Shown here piece by piece: positions 17,865-25,585 of a stretch of DNA of 64,000 bases. The first letter of the stretch is position 1; the number at the start of each line of letters is the position of its first letter. Origin of the DNA: Alkalihalobacillus pseudalcaliphilus (GTDB lineage: Bacteria; Bacillota; Bacilli; Bacillales; Bacillaceae_D); contig NZ_JAQQWS010000008.1 of assembly GCF_028610675.1 (NCBI RefSeq), forward strand, positions 1 through 64,000, written 5' to 3'. The notes beneath the pieces are model-generated. The model ran no database searches. It worked only from the letters and a program-made list of their open reading frames with translations, and was not told the origin of the DNA. The position numbers were made by a program, and so were the translations under genes.

Positions 17865-17957
17865 ATGCCCATGGTCAGTATTGCAGAGGCGCTTGCATTA
17901 ATGATCTCATTTGGGATGTTAATTTTGGCGATTCTGTCATTCGATCGAAAAAAATAA
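17865..17957 (+). CDS. Holin-like type I toxin (Hol_Tox/TxpA type)
   Basis: A 30-aa peptide with one membrane helix (AEALALMISFGMLILAILSF) and a basic tail (DRKK). This is the pattern of the putative holin-like toxins of Bacillus and of the TxpA/BsrG type I toxins, which damage the membrane when their antisense RNA is lost. AGGAGG at 17853-17858 is followed by in-frame ATGs at 17865 and 17871. An antisense RNA on the - strand overlaps its 3' end (see 17945-18091). It is too short for ordinary gene finders and would often be missed. Confidence 0.8.
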   Translation: MPMVSIAEALALMISFGMLILAILSFDRKK

Positions 17958-18091
17958 GCCCCCTATGAGTTAAGGCTCAAATTAGGGAAGCTTATTTCCT
18001 CAGTTTGTAAGCCAACCCTTACGAATAAGGATTCGCTATGACATGCCGCTAGTGTTCGCGCACTGGCGGTTTTTTTATCATATGTTCTCTT
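17945..18091 (-). ncRNA. Antisense antitoxin RNA of the type I module
   Basis: On the - strand, TTGAAA and TATAAT (18103-18098) form a promoter with about 16 bp spacing, giving a start near 18091. The RNA ends at a hairpin (AATAAGC/GCTTATT, 17953-17996) followed by seven T on that strand, just inside the toxin ORF. The roughly 145-nt RNA would pair with the whole 3' half of the toxin mRNA, as RatA does with txpA or SR4 with bsrG. Predicted from promoter and terminator only. Confidence 0.65.
18046..18077 (+). terminator. Terminator of the toxin mRNA
   Basis: CCGCTAGTG (18046-18054) pairs with CACTGGCGG (18061-18069), followed by eight T. Confidence 0.85.
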
Positions 18092-18142
18092 ATTTGTATT
18101 ATACACGATCATTTGAATTTTTCAACAAAATGAGTAGGTTCT

Positions 18143-18508
18143 TTAGGTAGTGTCAGATTCGGAAAACTGATTACGTACGCTCATTTGTAGAACATCTTCC
18201 AAGTCGTCGAAACGGACGAGGAAATAATCAGCATGTTCAATGGAGGTAGACTGGCCATTTTGACGAAGATCCTGCCGAAGCTGTTCGATATGAATCGCAT
18301 AACCATGTGGGTAAAATGCATCCTTCGTTAAGCTTGCTTGAGTGACCGTGATAATGGCCAAGTCGTCATGGAAATCCTCCATATAAAAGCGCTGATAAGG
18401 CATATTTAAACTGTAAGTCGCATACGTTCCTGAAAAATCAGCAGGTAACAGCATCCACTGTGGCTGTAATTCTCCATCCATTTCATCATAATAAACGCTT
18501 AATGTCAT
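18143..18508 (-). CDS. Hypothetical protein, partner of ImmA-like peptidase
   Basis: A 121-aa soluble protein I do not recognise (starts MTLSVYYDEMDGELQPQWM). Its start overlaps the end of the ImmA-like gene by 23 bp, so the two are cotranslated. Acidic and aromatic-rich; no motif is seen. Confidence 0.65.
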   Translation of the reverse strand: MTLSVYYDEMDGELQPQWMLLPADFSGTYATYSLNMPYQRFYMEDFHDDLAIITVTQASLTKDAFYPHGYAIHIEQLRQDLRQNGQSTSIEHADYFLVRFDDLEDVLQMSVRNQFSESDTT

Positions 18509-19100
18509 AAGACAATTTCTCCTCTCCTACTTGCTTGGCAAGCTGATGTAACATCGTCTTTGTGGAATCATACAGCTTGTCCTTTTGTAACGATTTCTTC
18601 CTTAATAAATCTTCTCGCTTCTTCCATTGATAAAAGTCATGTTGTCTTGCTCTTTCAGATTGTATCGTGAGGATTCTTTTCTTTACATAGGACTCTGGGA
18701 TCTGAAAAGCTTCTACAACTTGTTCGATACTTTGAGCCTGCAATACAAAAGGTTCAAAGATATGGCGTGGCATTGAGAAATAAAGGGCATACCATTCGGC
18801 TTGCTCTTCCTGTAATTGAACGAATGAATCATTTAATCGTAGCTGATTTCCCGTGTGTTTACGAACATGGGAGAACTCATGAAAGAAATCATAGTGCTGT
18901 TCGTATAATGATTGGTTCTGATTAATGGAAATAAGAGCAAAGAGATCATCACTTACGCATTTGCTAGGTCCGTTCATGTATTCAATATGGATCGAGAAGT
19001 GATGGCAAATATTTTCGAGCGTTAAATCTTTGAGTGTGAGGATACCTTTCTCTTGAAAAAGCTCACTACAGATTTGATCACGAATCGTTGAGAATTGCAT
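18486..19100 (-). CDS. ImmA/IrrE-family metallopeptidase
   Basis: A 204-aa protein with the zinc peptidase motif HEFSH (residues 74-78) and the downstream EEQAEWYALYFSMP segment typical of ImmA/IrrE (DUF955) proteins. Relatives cleave XRE-type repressors to induce mobile elements or stress genes. The XRE repressor at 19227-19589, 127 bp upstream on the same strand, is the obvious candidate substrate. A terminator lies between the two genes, so this gene needs its own promoter. Confidence 0.88.
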   Translation of the reverse strand: MQFSTIRDQICSELFQEKGILTLKDLTLENICHHFSIHIEYMNGPSKCVSDDLFALISINQNQSLYEQHYDFFHEFSHVRKHTGNQLRLNDSFVQLQEEQAEWYALYFSMPRHIFEPFVLQAQSIEQVVEAFQIPESYVKKRILTIQSERARQHDFYQWKKREDLLRKKSLQKDKLYDSTKTMLHQLAKQVGEEKLSYDIKRLL

Positions 19101-19146
19101 GTGAACACCTCAGTGATAGAATGTATGTTCGTATTTTATTGGTAGT

Positions 19147-19175
19147 AAAAACCTCGACCGCTCGGTGAGGTTTTT
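19147..19175. terminator. Bidirectional terminator between repressor and peptidase genes
   Basis: AAAAACCTC (19147-19155) pairs with GAGGTTTTT (19167-19175). It ends the repressor transcript read on the - strand. Confidence 0.8.
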
Positions 19176-19226
19176 CCGTGGCAATAGTATAACATAGAAC
19201 AAGCGGAGTTGACATAAAGAAAAGAC

Positions 19227-19589
19227 CTATTTTTCTTTTTGTTGTTCTTTTAAAAAACGTTCACGTAAAGCTCGATATCGCTTTAGTTCTTCTTCCATAA
19301 CCCCTTCTAAATGCTGCCTTTCATCCTCTGTCAATTGGTGAGCACCTTGTCTGAATGCATGTTGAACTAAGCTATTCTTATCATCTGTTCTCCCTAATAA
19401 ATAATCGGTCGAAACCCCGTAAAAATCAGCGAATTTTGCGATGAGCTCTGGGTCAGGTTTCGACTGGCCGCTCTCATAGCGGGAGAGCTGATAATTGGTT
19501 AATTCGAAGTATGTTGCAGCTTCTTTTTGTGATTTAAATTGACTTTGTTCTCTTACAAGTTTTAATCGAACACCTAGGACATTTTCCAT
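19227..19589 (-). CDS. XRE-family transcriptional repressor
   Basis: A protein of about 120 aa with an N-terminal helix-turn-helix (SQKEAATYFELTNYQLSRYESGQ), the usual FADFYGVSTDYLLGR segment and a coiled C-terminal tail for dimerisation. GGAGG on the - strand precedes two ATGs (19592 and 19589); the second has the better 7-nt spacing. It faces a small membrane protein gene across a region with repeated TTGCA-N5-TGCAA palindromes, which I take as its operators. The ImmA-like peptidase downstream may remove it. Confidence 0.9.
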   Translation of the reverse strand: MENVLGVRLKLVREQSQFKSQKEAATYFELTNYQLSRYESGQSKPDPELIAKFADFYGVSTDYLLGRTDDKNSLVQHAFRQGAHQLTEDERQHLEGVMEEELKRYRALRERFLKEQQKEK

Positions 19590-19631
19590 CATCGCGCCTC
19601 CAGTATTAATCTTAGTTCTATTATATATGAT

Positions 19632-19732
19632 TTGCAAAAAAAGCAAAAGATACTGAAAATATTGCAAAAAATGATTGACATTGCACAAAATGCAAATTAT
19701 ATTAATTGTAAGTATTGTTGCATAAAATGCAA
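19632..19732 (+). promoter_or_regulatory. Promoter with multiple repressor operators
   Basis: Full sites are TTGCAAAAAAAGCAA (19632-19646), TTGCACAAAATGCAA (19681-19695) and TTGCATAAAATGCAA (19718-19732). A half-site TTGCAAAAAATG starts at 19662. The + promoter TTGACA (19675-19680) / TATATT (19698-19703) has 17-bp spacing that is filled by the second full site, so binding there must block transcription of the gene at 19758. Confidence 0.75.
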
Positions 19733-19757
19733 TTTATTAATTAGGAGGAATGCTTCT

Positions 19758-19949
19758 ATGAATGAAAAGGAGTTAGATAAAAGAATCAGAGAATTAGAGA
19801 TTAAAATGGCTTCACATCATCAAAAAGTAATGGTAGCTGGTTCGGATATTAAAGAATTAAAAGGCTCTTTCACATGGCTTAATCGACTAATTTTTGGAAC
19901 CATCCTATTACAGCTGATACACTTCCTTTTTTCGAAGTTGCTTGTGTAG
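19758..19949 (+). CDS. Small XhlA-like membrane protein
   Basis: A 63-aa protein with a charged coiled-coil N-terminus (ELDKRIRELEIKM, then VAGSDIKELKGSF) and one C-terminal membrane helix (LIFGTILLQLIHFLF), like the phage-derived hemolysin XhlA that assists holin-driven lysis. AGGAGG at 19743-19748 with 9-nt spacing sets this start. It is controlled by the operator-rich promoter upstream. With the XRE repressor and ImmA-like peptidase it resembles the switch of an integrated element, but no other phage genes are present. Confidence 0.7.
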   Translation: MNEKELDKRIRELEIKMASHHQKVMVAGSDIKELKGSFTWLNRLIFGTILLQLIHFLFSKLLV

Positions 19950-19957
19950 TGGTTTTT

Positions 19958-20080
19958 ATGATTAGTTTGTTGGTGAGAAATATCGACTACGATGAATTTT
20001 CTAAAAATATTGACGGTTATGAACTTTACCGCTTACAATATAAGAAGCCATTAGTTTTTAGTGAAGTTTTTAGAACTTGA
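19958..20080 (+). CDS. Possible 40-aa ORF
   Basis: An ATG-started frame of 40 codons (MISLLVRNIDYDEFSKNIDG to FSEVFRT) fills the gap before hutP. It reads like a real soluble peptide but lacks a convincing ribosome binding site and any family likeness. It may be a remnant. Confidence 0.3.
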   Translation: MISLLVRNIDYDEFSKNIDGYELYRLQYKKPLVFSEVFRT

Positions 20081-20094
20081 AAAGAGTGATTAAT

Positions 20095-20538
20095 ATGGCA
20101 TTAAATCAAGAACGGCGAATTGGAAGAGAAGCGATGCTATTAGTTCTTTCTGTTGATGCTGAACAGGAAGTTAAGCGTTTAAACCAAGCAGATTGGCAAG
20201 CTTGTATGGGTAAGGTTGGATCGATGGAGGCTCATAAGGTTGTAGCAGCAGTTGAGACAGCAGCCAAAAAGAATGGGTTAATTAAGACAGGCATTTACCG
20301 AGAAAGCCATGCTTTATACCATGCGATTATGGAAGCGCTTCAAGGCGTTACGCGTGGTCAAGTGCAGTTGGGATCGGTACATCGGACAGTCGGTTTGAGT
20401 TTCGCCATTTTACGTGGTAATCCGTATGAGCAGATAGAAGAAGGAGATTGGATTGCCGTTTCCTTATACGGAACGATTGGAGCACCCGTTAAAGGCTCTG
20501 AGCATGAGGCAATTGGACTTGGTATTAATCATATTTAA
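20095..20538 (+). CDS. hutP: Hut operon positive regulator (RNA-binding antiterminator) HutP
   Basis: A 147-aa protein close to Bacillus subtilis HutP over its length (QERRIGREAM, CMGKVGSMEAHKVVAA, ESHALYHAIMEAL, LRGNPYEQIEEGDWIAVSLYG, IGLGINHI). With histidine and Mg it forms a hexamer that binds UAG triplets in the hut leader and prevents termination. ATG at 20095 matches the family N-terminus (MALNQERR); a TTG at 20077 is less likely. The target sequence lies just downstream, before hutH. Confidence 0.95.
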   Translation: MALNQERRIGREAMLLVLSVDAEQEVKRLNQADWQACMGKVGSMEAHKVVAAVETAAKKNGLIKTGIYRESHALYHAIMEALQGVTRGQVQLGSVHRTVGLSFAILRGNPYEQIEEGDWIAVSLYGTIGAPVKGSEHEAIGLGINHI

Positions 20539-20548
20539 CAATTTAATC

Positions 20549-20652
20549 AATAAGTGCAGAAACACTTATTAAGCCCATAGAACTTAGTGATTAGGGGGCT
20601 ATATCTTATGAAGTTTTTTTACGAACTTCTTGAGGTATAGTTCCCTTTTTTA
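20549..20652 (+). promoter_or_regulatory. HutP-controlled terminator/antiterminator leader
   Basis: Three TAG triplets at 20578, 20585 and 20592 are spaced by exactly 4 nt, the known HutP recognition pattern. The third overlaps the base of a long terminator hairpin (GGGGGCTATATCTT with AGGTATAGTTCCC) followed by TTTTTT (20646-20651). A smaller hairpin AATAAGTG/CACTTATT lies just upstream. HutP binding would open the terminator when histidine is present. Confidence 0.88.
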
Positions 20653-20692
20653 TTGGTTCTTTAGTTGGGTAAAGTGATTGGGGGTTGAGTAG

Positions 20693-22225
20693 GTGGTCAT
20701 TTTAAATGGTCAAACATTAGATTTTCATGAGTTAAAACGTGTACTTTTCGAAAAAGAAAAGGTTAGTTTTTCTGATGAAAGTAGGCGTAAAGTGGAAAAA
20801 AGTAGGGAAGTTGTGGAAAAGATTGTCGCGGAGAAAAAGGTCGTTTATGGAATTACGACTGGATTTGGGAAATTTAGTGACGTATTTATTGATACAGACA
20901 ATGTCGAAACTCTTCAGTTGAATTTAATCCGCTCTCATGCTTGTGGTATAGGTGAACCGTTTCCAGAAATAGTATCGAGAGCTATGTTATTACTTCGAGC
21001 TAATGCTTTATTAAAGGGTTTTTCCGGAGTGAGGCCCGTTGTAATTGAACGTCTATTAGATTTAGTGAATGCTGAAATTCATCCCGTGATTCCACAGCAG
21101 GGCTCACTTGGGGCTAGTGGCGATCTTGCCCCGCTATCCCATTTGGTATTAGCGCTCATTGGGGAGGGCGAAGTTTTTTATAAAGGTGAGCAGGTCGGTT
21201 CTTTAACAGCTATGACAAAGGAAAATTTGTTTCCCATAACATTAACAGCGAAGGAAGGACTTGCGTTAATTAATGGTACGCAGGCAATGACAGCAATGGG
21301 CGTAGTTGCTTATTTAGAGGCGGAAAAATTAGCACTTCAGGCAGATTTGATCGCTGCAATTACGATGGAAGCCTTACAAGGAGTCATTGATGCTTTTGAT
21401 GAAGATATACACCTAGCACGCGGGTTTAAGGAACAAATTTGTGTCGCCTCTCGTGTGCGAGAATTGTTAAAGGATAGTCAACTTGTGACAAAGCAAGGTG
21501 AATTAAGGGTACAGGATGCTTATTCGCTTCGTTGTATCCCTCAGGTTCACGGAGCTACATGGCAAGTGCTCGGTTATGTGAAAGAGAAGTTGGAAATTGA
21601 AATGAATGCAGCAACTGATAACCCACTTATTTTTGATGAGGGTGAAAAGGTACTATCTGGTGGGAATTTCCATGGTCAGCCAATTGCATTTGCCATGGAC
21701 TTTTTGAAAATTGCCATGGCTGAGCTTGCGAATATATCAGAACGTCGGATTGAGAGGCTCGTCAATCCACAACTAAATGATTTGCCACCGTTCTTAAGTC
21801 CTGAACCGGGTTTGCAATCAGGGGCGATGATTATGCAATATGCGGCCGCTTCCCTTGTCTCAGAAAATAAGACGCTGGCCCATCCGGCAAGTGTTGATTC
21901 GATTCCCTCATCGGCTAACCAAGAAGATCATGTTTCCATGGGGACGATAGGTTCACGCCATGCTTATCAAATTATCACTAATGTTCGAGGTGTGTTAGCG
22001 ATCGAGGCTATTTGTGGCTTACAGGCAGTAGAGTATCGAGGCGTGGAAAAAATGGCTACCGCTACACGCAATTTTTATAAGGAAGCACGTCAAATTACGC
22101 CAATGATTTCGATTGATCGTGTTTTTTCAAAGGATATTAAGGTGGTACAAAAATGGTTGAAGGATTATACATGCCAAACGATTCATCCTTTTATGGGTCA
22201 GACAAACATCCATCAACAACGCTAA
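20693..22225 (+). CDS. hutH: Histidine ammonia-lyase
   Basis: Catalyses histidine to urocanate plus ammonia, the first step of histidine breakdown, in the cytoplasm. The 510-aa sequence follows Bacillus HutH closely, including the MIO cofactor loop GSLGASGDLAPLSH, YGITTGFGKFSD near the N-terminus, and NGTQAMTAMG. The start is GTG at 20693 (MVILNGQTLDF). It lies behind the HutP antiterminator. A gap of about 400 bp filled by dispersed repeats separates it from hutU. Confidence 0.97.
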   Translation: MVILNGQTLDFHELKRVLFEKEKVSFSDESRRKVEKSREVVEKIVAEKKVVYGITTGFGKFSDVFIDTDNVETLQLNLIRSHACGIGEPFPEIVSRAMLLLRANALLKGFSGVRPVVIERLLDLVNAEIHPVIPQQGSLGASGDLAPLSHLVLALIGEGEVFYKGEQVGSLTAMTKENLFPITLTAKEGLALINGTQAMTAMGVVAYLEAEKLALQADLIAAITMEALQGVIDAFDEDIHLARGFKEQICVASRVRELLKDSQLVTKQGELRVQDAYSLRCIPQVHGATWQVLGYVKEKLEIEMNAATDNPLIFDEGEKVLSGGNFHGQPIAFAMDFLKIAMAELANISERRIERLVNPQLNDLPPFLSPEPGLQSGAMIMQYAAASLVSENKTLAHPASVDSIPSSANQEDHVSMGTIGSRHAYQIITNVRGVLAIEAICGLQAVEYRGVEKMATATRNFYKEARQITPMISIDRVFSKDIKVVQKWLKDYTCQTIHPFMGQTNIHQQR

Positions 22226-22229
22226 AAAG

Positions 22230-22615
22230 ATGGAAGTGACTATAAAAAGAAGGAATGGGCACTTTCACGAGAAAATGTGGGTTCATAAAAGGAAGAAAGG
22301 GCACGTTCGAGAGGGGACAGAGAGTTCGAAGTTGTCATAAAATATGCGAATGATTCATTCATGCTCAAAATTTCTGCAATAATCTTCACACAAACCCATA
22401 TGGCGAAGCACCATGCACTTCGCCACCAACAAAGATAAAAGTAGTGGCGACTGTTGAAACTGTTGGCACGCTTACAACTCGATCACCATCAGGAGTCTGC
22501 CTGAATAAACAGGGAGCACGGTTCTGCTAAGTTCATTGATCACAAGATAGATGACCAGCTAACTTCAAGGCATAATCTATCGCCCATAAGTAACTTTCAC
22601 ACAATAAAGGAGGCA
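22230..22615. repeat. Dispersed repeats between hutH and hutU
   Basis: From about 22390 the sequence matches intergenic elements elsewhere: CTTCGCCACCAACAAA (compare 60590-60610), then GTAGTGGCGACT to CTATCGCCCATAAG, which aligns with 30720-30875 and, at its end, with 13755-13805. It stops at the hutU ribosome binding site (AAAGGAGG). From 22230 to 22390 no gene is seen. Confidence 0.75.
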
Positions 22616-22621
22616 GTTCAA

Positions 22622-24292
22622 ATGGATACAATCAAAACAGGGAAAGTCCAGCGTTACCGTGGGACAGAGCTACAAACAAAAGGCTGGCAACAGGAAGCGG
22701 TTTTAAGAATGCTTATGAATAATCTCGATGAAGAAGTGGCCGAGCGTCCAGAGGATTTAGTTGTTTATGGAGGGATTGGTAAGGCAGCTAGGAACTGGGA
22801 AAGTTTTGATGCGATTGTTAAAAGCTTGAAGGAGCTTGAGGATGATGAAACGCTTTTAGTTCAATCTGGAAAGCCGGTTGTTGTTTTTAAAACACATGCG
22901 AATGCACCTCGTGTGCTCTTAGCGAATTCGAATATTGTTCCCGCTTATGCGAATTGGGATACGTTTCATGAATTAGATCGGAAGGGTCTAATGATGTATG
23001 GTCAAATGACCGCGGGGTCTTGGATCTATATTGGCTCACAAGGTATTGTACAAGGCACGTATGAAACCTTTGCCGAGCTTGCTAAGCAAAGCTTTCATGG
23101 GTCATTAAAAGGGACGATTACTGTAACTGCAGGATTAGGTGGAATGGGTGGTGCACAGACCCTAGCTGTAACGATGAATGAGGGTGTTGTGATCGCCATC
23201 GAAGTGGATGAGACGAGAATCGATCGGCGTATAGAAACTCGTTATTGTGATGTGAAAGTAAAAACATTGGATGAAGCACTCGAACGTGCGGAGCAAGCTA
23301 AGGAAAAAGGCCAACCTCTTTCGATAGGATTATTAGGGAATGCGGCTGAAATTTTACCCGAGATGGTACGTCGTACTTTTATTCCAGACGTTTTAACGGA
23401 CCAAACTTCTGCACACGACCCGTTAAATGGCTATATTCCTATTGGGATGGAATTAGCAGAGGCTGATGCTTTAAGAAGTTCAAATGCAAGAGAGTACATG
23501 CAAAAATCAAAGGCGGCGATCGCAACTCATGTAAAGGCGATGCTTGAGCTACAAAGCTTAGGAGCGATTACATTTGATTACGGCAACAATATTCGCCAAG
23601 TTGCCAAAGATGAAGGCGTTGAAAATGCTTTTAATTTTCCAGGCTTTGTTCCTGCCTATATTCGTCCGCAATTTTGTGAAGGAAAAGGGCCATTCCGTTG
23701 GGTTGCATTATCGGGTGATCCAGAAGATATTTATAAAACCGATGAAGCGATTTTACGAGAGTTTGCTGATAATGAGCATTTGTGTAATTGGATTCGTATG
23801 GCTCAAGAAAAGATTGAGTTTCAAGGCTTACCATCACGTATTTGCTGGTTAGGTTATGGGGAGAGAGCCCGTTTTGGCAAAATCATTAATGACATGGTCA
23901 AAAGTGGTGAGCTAAGGGCACCAATTGTAATTGGGCGCGATCATCTTGATTCGGGCTCAGTAGCCTCTCCGAATCGTGAAACAGAAGGAATGAAAGATGG
24001 CTCTGATGTTGTCGCCGATTGGCCAATTTTAAATGCGATGATTAATGCCGTTGGTGGGGCAACATGGGTATCTGTGCATCACGGTGGTGGTGTAGGAATG
24101 GGTTATTCCATGCATGCAGGTGTCGTGATTGTTGCCGATGGAACAGATGAGGCGGGTCGGAGAATTGAGCGTGTTTTAACAACGGATCCTGGTATGGGCG
24201 TTGCACGCCATGTTGATGCCGGTTACGATTTAGCCAAAGAGACAGCGAAAAAACATCAGATGAAAATCCCGATGATGAATGATGAATCATAA
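22622..24292 (+). CDS. hutU: Urocanate hydratase
   Basis: Converts urocanate to imidazolonepropionate, the second step of the pathway, using tightly bound NAD. The 556-aa length and sequence are typical: RGTELQTKGWQQEA at the start, the glycine-rich NAD region TAGLGGMGGAQTLAV, and HHGGGVGMGYSMHAG near the end. ATG at 22622 follows AAAGGAGGCAG. It is separated from hutH by repeats but is followed after only 15 bp by hutI. Confidence 0.97.
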   Translation: MDTIKTGKVQRYRGTELQTKGWQQEAVLRMLMNNLDEEVAERPEDLVVYGGIGKAARNWESFDAIVKSLKELEDDETLLVQSGKPVVVFKTHANAPRVLLANSNIVPAYANWDTFHELDRKGLMMYGQMTAGSWIYIGSQGIVQGTYETFAELAKQSFHGSLKGTITVTAGLGGMGGAQTLAVTMNEGVVIAIEVDETRIDRRIETRYCDVKVKTLDEALERAEQAKEKGQPLSIGLLGNAAEILPEMVRRTFIPDVLTDQTSAHDPLNGYIPIGMELAEADALRSSNAREYMQKSKAAIATHVKAMLELQSLGAITFDYGNNIRQVAKDEGVENAFNFPGFVPAYIRPQFCEGKGPFRWVALSGDPEDIYKTDEAILREFADNEHLCNWIRMAQEKIEFQGLPSRICWLGYGERARFGKIINDMVKSGELRAPIVIGRDHLDSGSVASPNRETEGMKDGSDVVADWPILNAMINAVGGATWVSVHHGGGVGMGYSMHAGVVIVADGTDEAGRRIERVLTTDPGMGVARHVDAGYDLAKETAKKHQMKIPMMNDES

Positions 24293-24307
24293 AAGGATGT
24301 GAATGAG

Positions 24308-25585
24308 ATGAGCCAAACTTATTTATATATACAAAATGCGAATGAAGTGATTACAGTTGCTGGTTATTCGGAAAAACCTGCTACGAAGGAACGCATGAAT
24401 GAGTTGTCAATTATTAAGAAAGGTAGTGTCTTAGTTAAAGGCGACCGAATTATCGCGGTTGGTCCAGATAAGGACCTTCAAAATCAATTTGCTTCTGAAA
24501 TATCCGAAGCAAAAACCATTCAAGCAGCTGGAAAAATTGTGACACCAGGTTTCGTGGATCCACATACACATCTTGTTTTTGCCGGTAGTCGTGAAAATGA
24601 ATTTAATATGCGTTTACAAGGGAAAACGTATATGGACATCATGAATGCAGGTGGTGGGATTCATGCAACCACTCGTGCCACTCAGGAAGCGGATGAAAAT
24701 CAACTTTTCTCTGAGAGTGTAAAAAGGCTAAACCGCTTTTTATTACAAGGTGTGACAACGATTGAGGCAAAAAGTGGCTACGGTTTAACTCTTGAGCATG
24801 AAATCAAGCAGCTTGAGGTTGCCAAGCAGCTAGATGAAGAGCATGTTGTCGATATTGTCTCTACATTTATGGGAGCACATGCTGTTCCGGTAGAGTTTAA
24901 AGAAAATCCAGATGCTTTTGTAGATATTGTCATCAATGAGATGATACCAAAAGTGGCTGAACTTGGTTTAGCGGAGTTTAATGATGTGTTTTGTGAACAT
25001 GGTGTCTTTACACCCGAACAGTCGAAAAAAATTCTTGAAGCTGGTTTAAAACATGGCTTACTGCCGAAAATTCATGCTGATGAAATTGAACCTTATGAAG
25101 GAGCAGAGCTTGCCGCAGAGGTGGGAGCGATCTCTGCCGATCATTTATTAAAGGCTTCCGAAAAAGGGATGGAGCAAATGGCAGATCAAGGAGTCATCGG
25201 CGTGTTGTTGCCGGGAACGGCCTTTTTCCTCATGGCTGAATCAGCAAATGGAAGAAAAATGATTGATACAGGCGTACCTGTGGCCTTGTCGACTGATTGT
25301 AACCCTGGTTCATCACCAACCGTTTCATTACCACTCATTATGAATCTTGGGTGCTTAAAAATGGGAATGACACCGGCTGAAGTTCTTACCGCTACAACAA
25401 TTAATGCGGCTCATGCCATTAATCGTGCTGAGGAAATAGGGTCGATTGAAGTCGGAAAAAAAGCCGATCTTGTATTACTAGATGTTCCTAATTATATGCA
25501 AATGCAATACCTTTATGGGGTGAATCATACGAGTAAGGTTATTAAAGCAGGGAAGTTAGTCGTTGAGAATGGAAGACTCATATGA
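24308..25585 (+). CDS. hutI: Imidazolonepropionase
   Basis: Hydrolyses imidazolonepropionate to formiminoglutamate. An amidohydrolase of about 425 aa with the metal-binding DPHTHLVF, HADEIEPYEGAELA, SADHLL and STDCNPGSSPT motifs. ATG at 24308 is chosen over GTG at 24299 because the latter is only 2 nt from the ribosome binding site. It overlaps hutG by 4 nt (ATGA), so translation is coupled. Confidence 0.95.
   Translation: MSQTYLYIQNANEVITVAGYSEKPATKERMNELSIIKKGSVLVKGDRIIAVGPDKDLQNQFASEISEAKTIQAAGKIVTPGFVDPHTHLVFAGSRENEFNMRLQGKTYMDIMNAGGGIHATTRATQEADENQLFSESVKRLNRFLLQGVTTIEAKSGYGLTLEHEIKQLEVAKQLDEEHVVDIVSTFMGAHAVPVEFKENPDAFVDIVINEMIPKVAELGLAEFNDVFCEHGVFTPEQSKKILEAGLKHGLLPKIHADEIEPYEGAELAAEVGAISADHLLKASEKGMEQMADQGVIGVLLPGTAFFLMAESANGRKMIDTGVPVALSTDCNPGSSPTVSLPLIMNLGCLKMGMTPAEVLTATTINAAHAINRAEEIGSIEVGKKADLVLLDVPNYMQMQYLYGVNHTSKVIKAGKLVVENGRLI

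Noticed and set aside
18486..20080. A prophage in the ImmA-XRE-XhlA region
   Set aside because: No integrase, capsid, terminase or attachment sites are present, so only a small regulatory module is supported.
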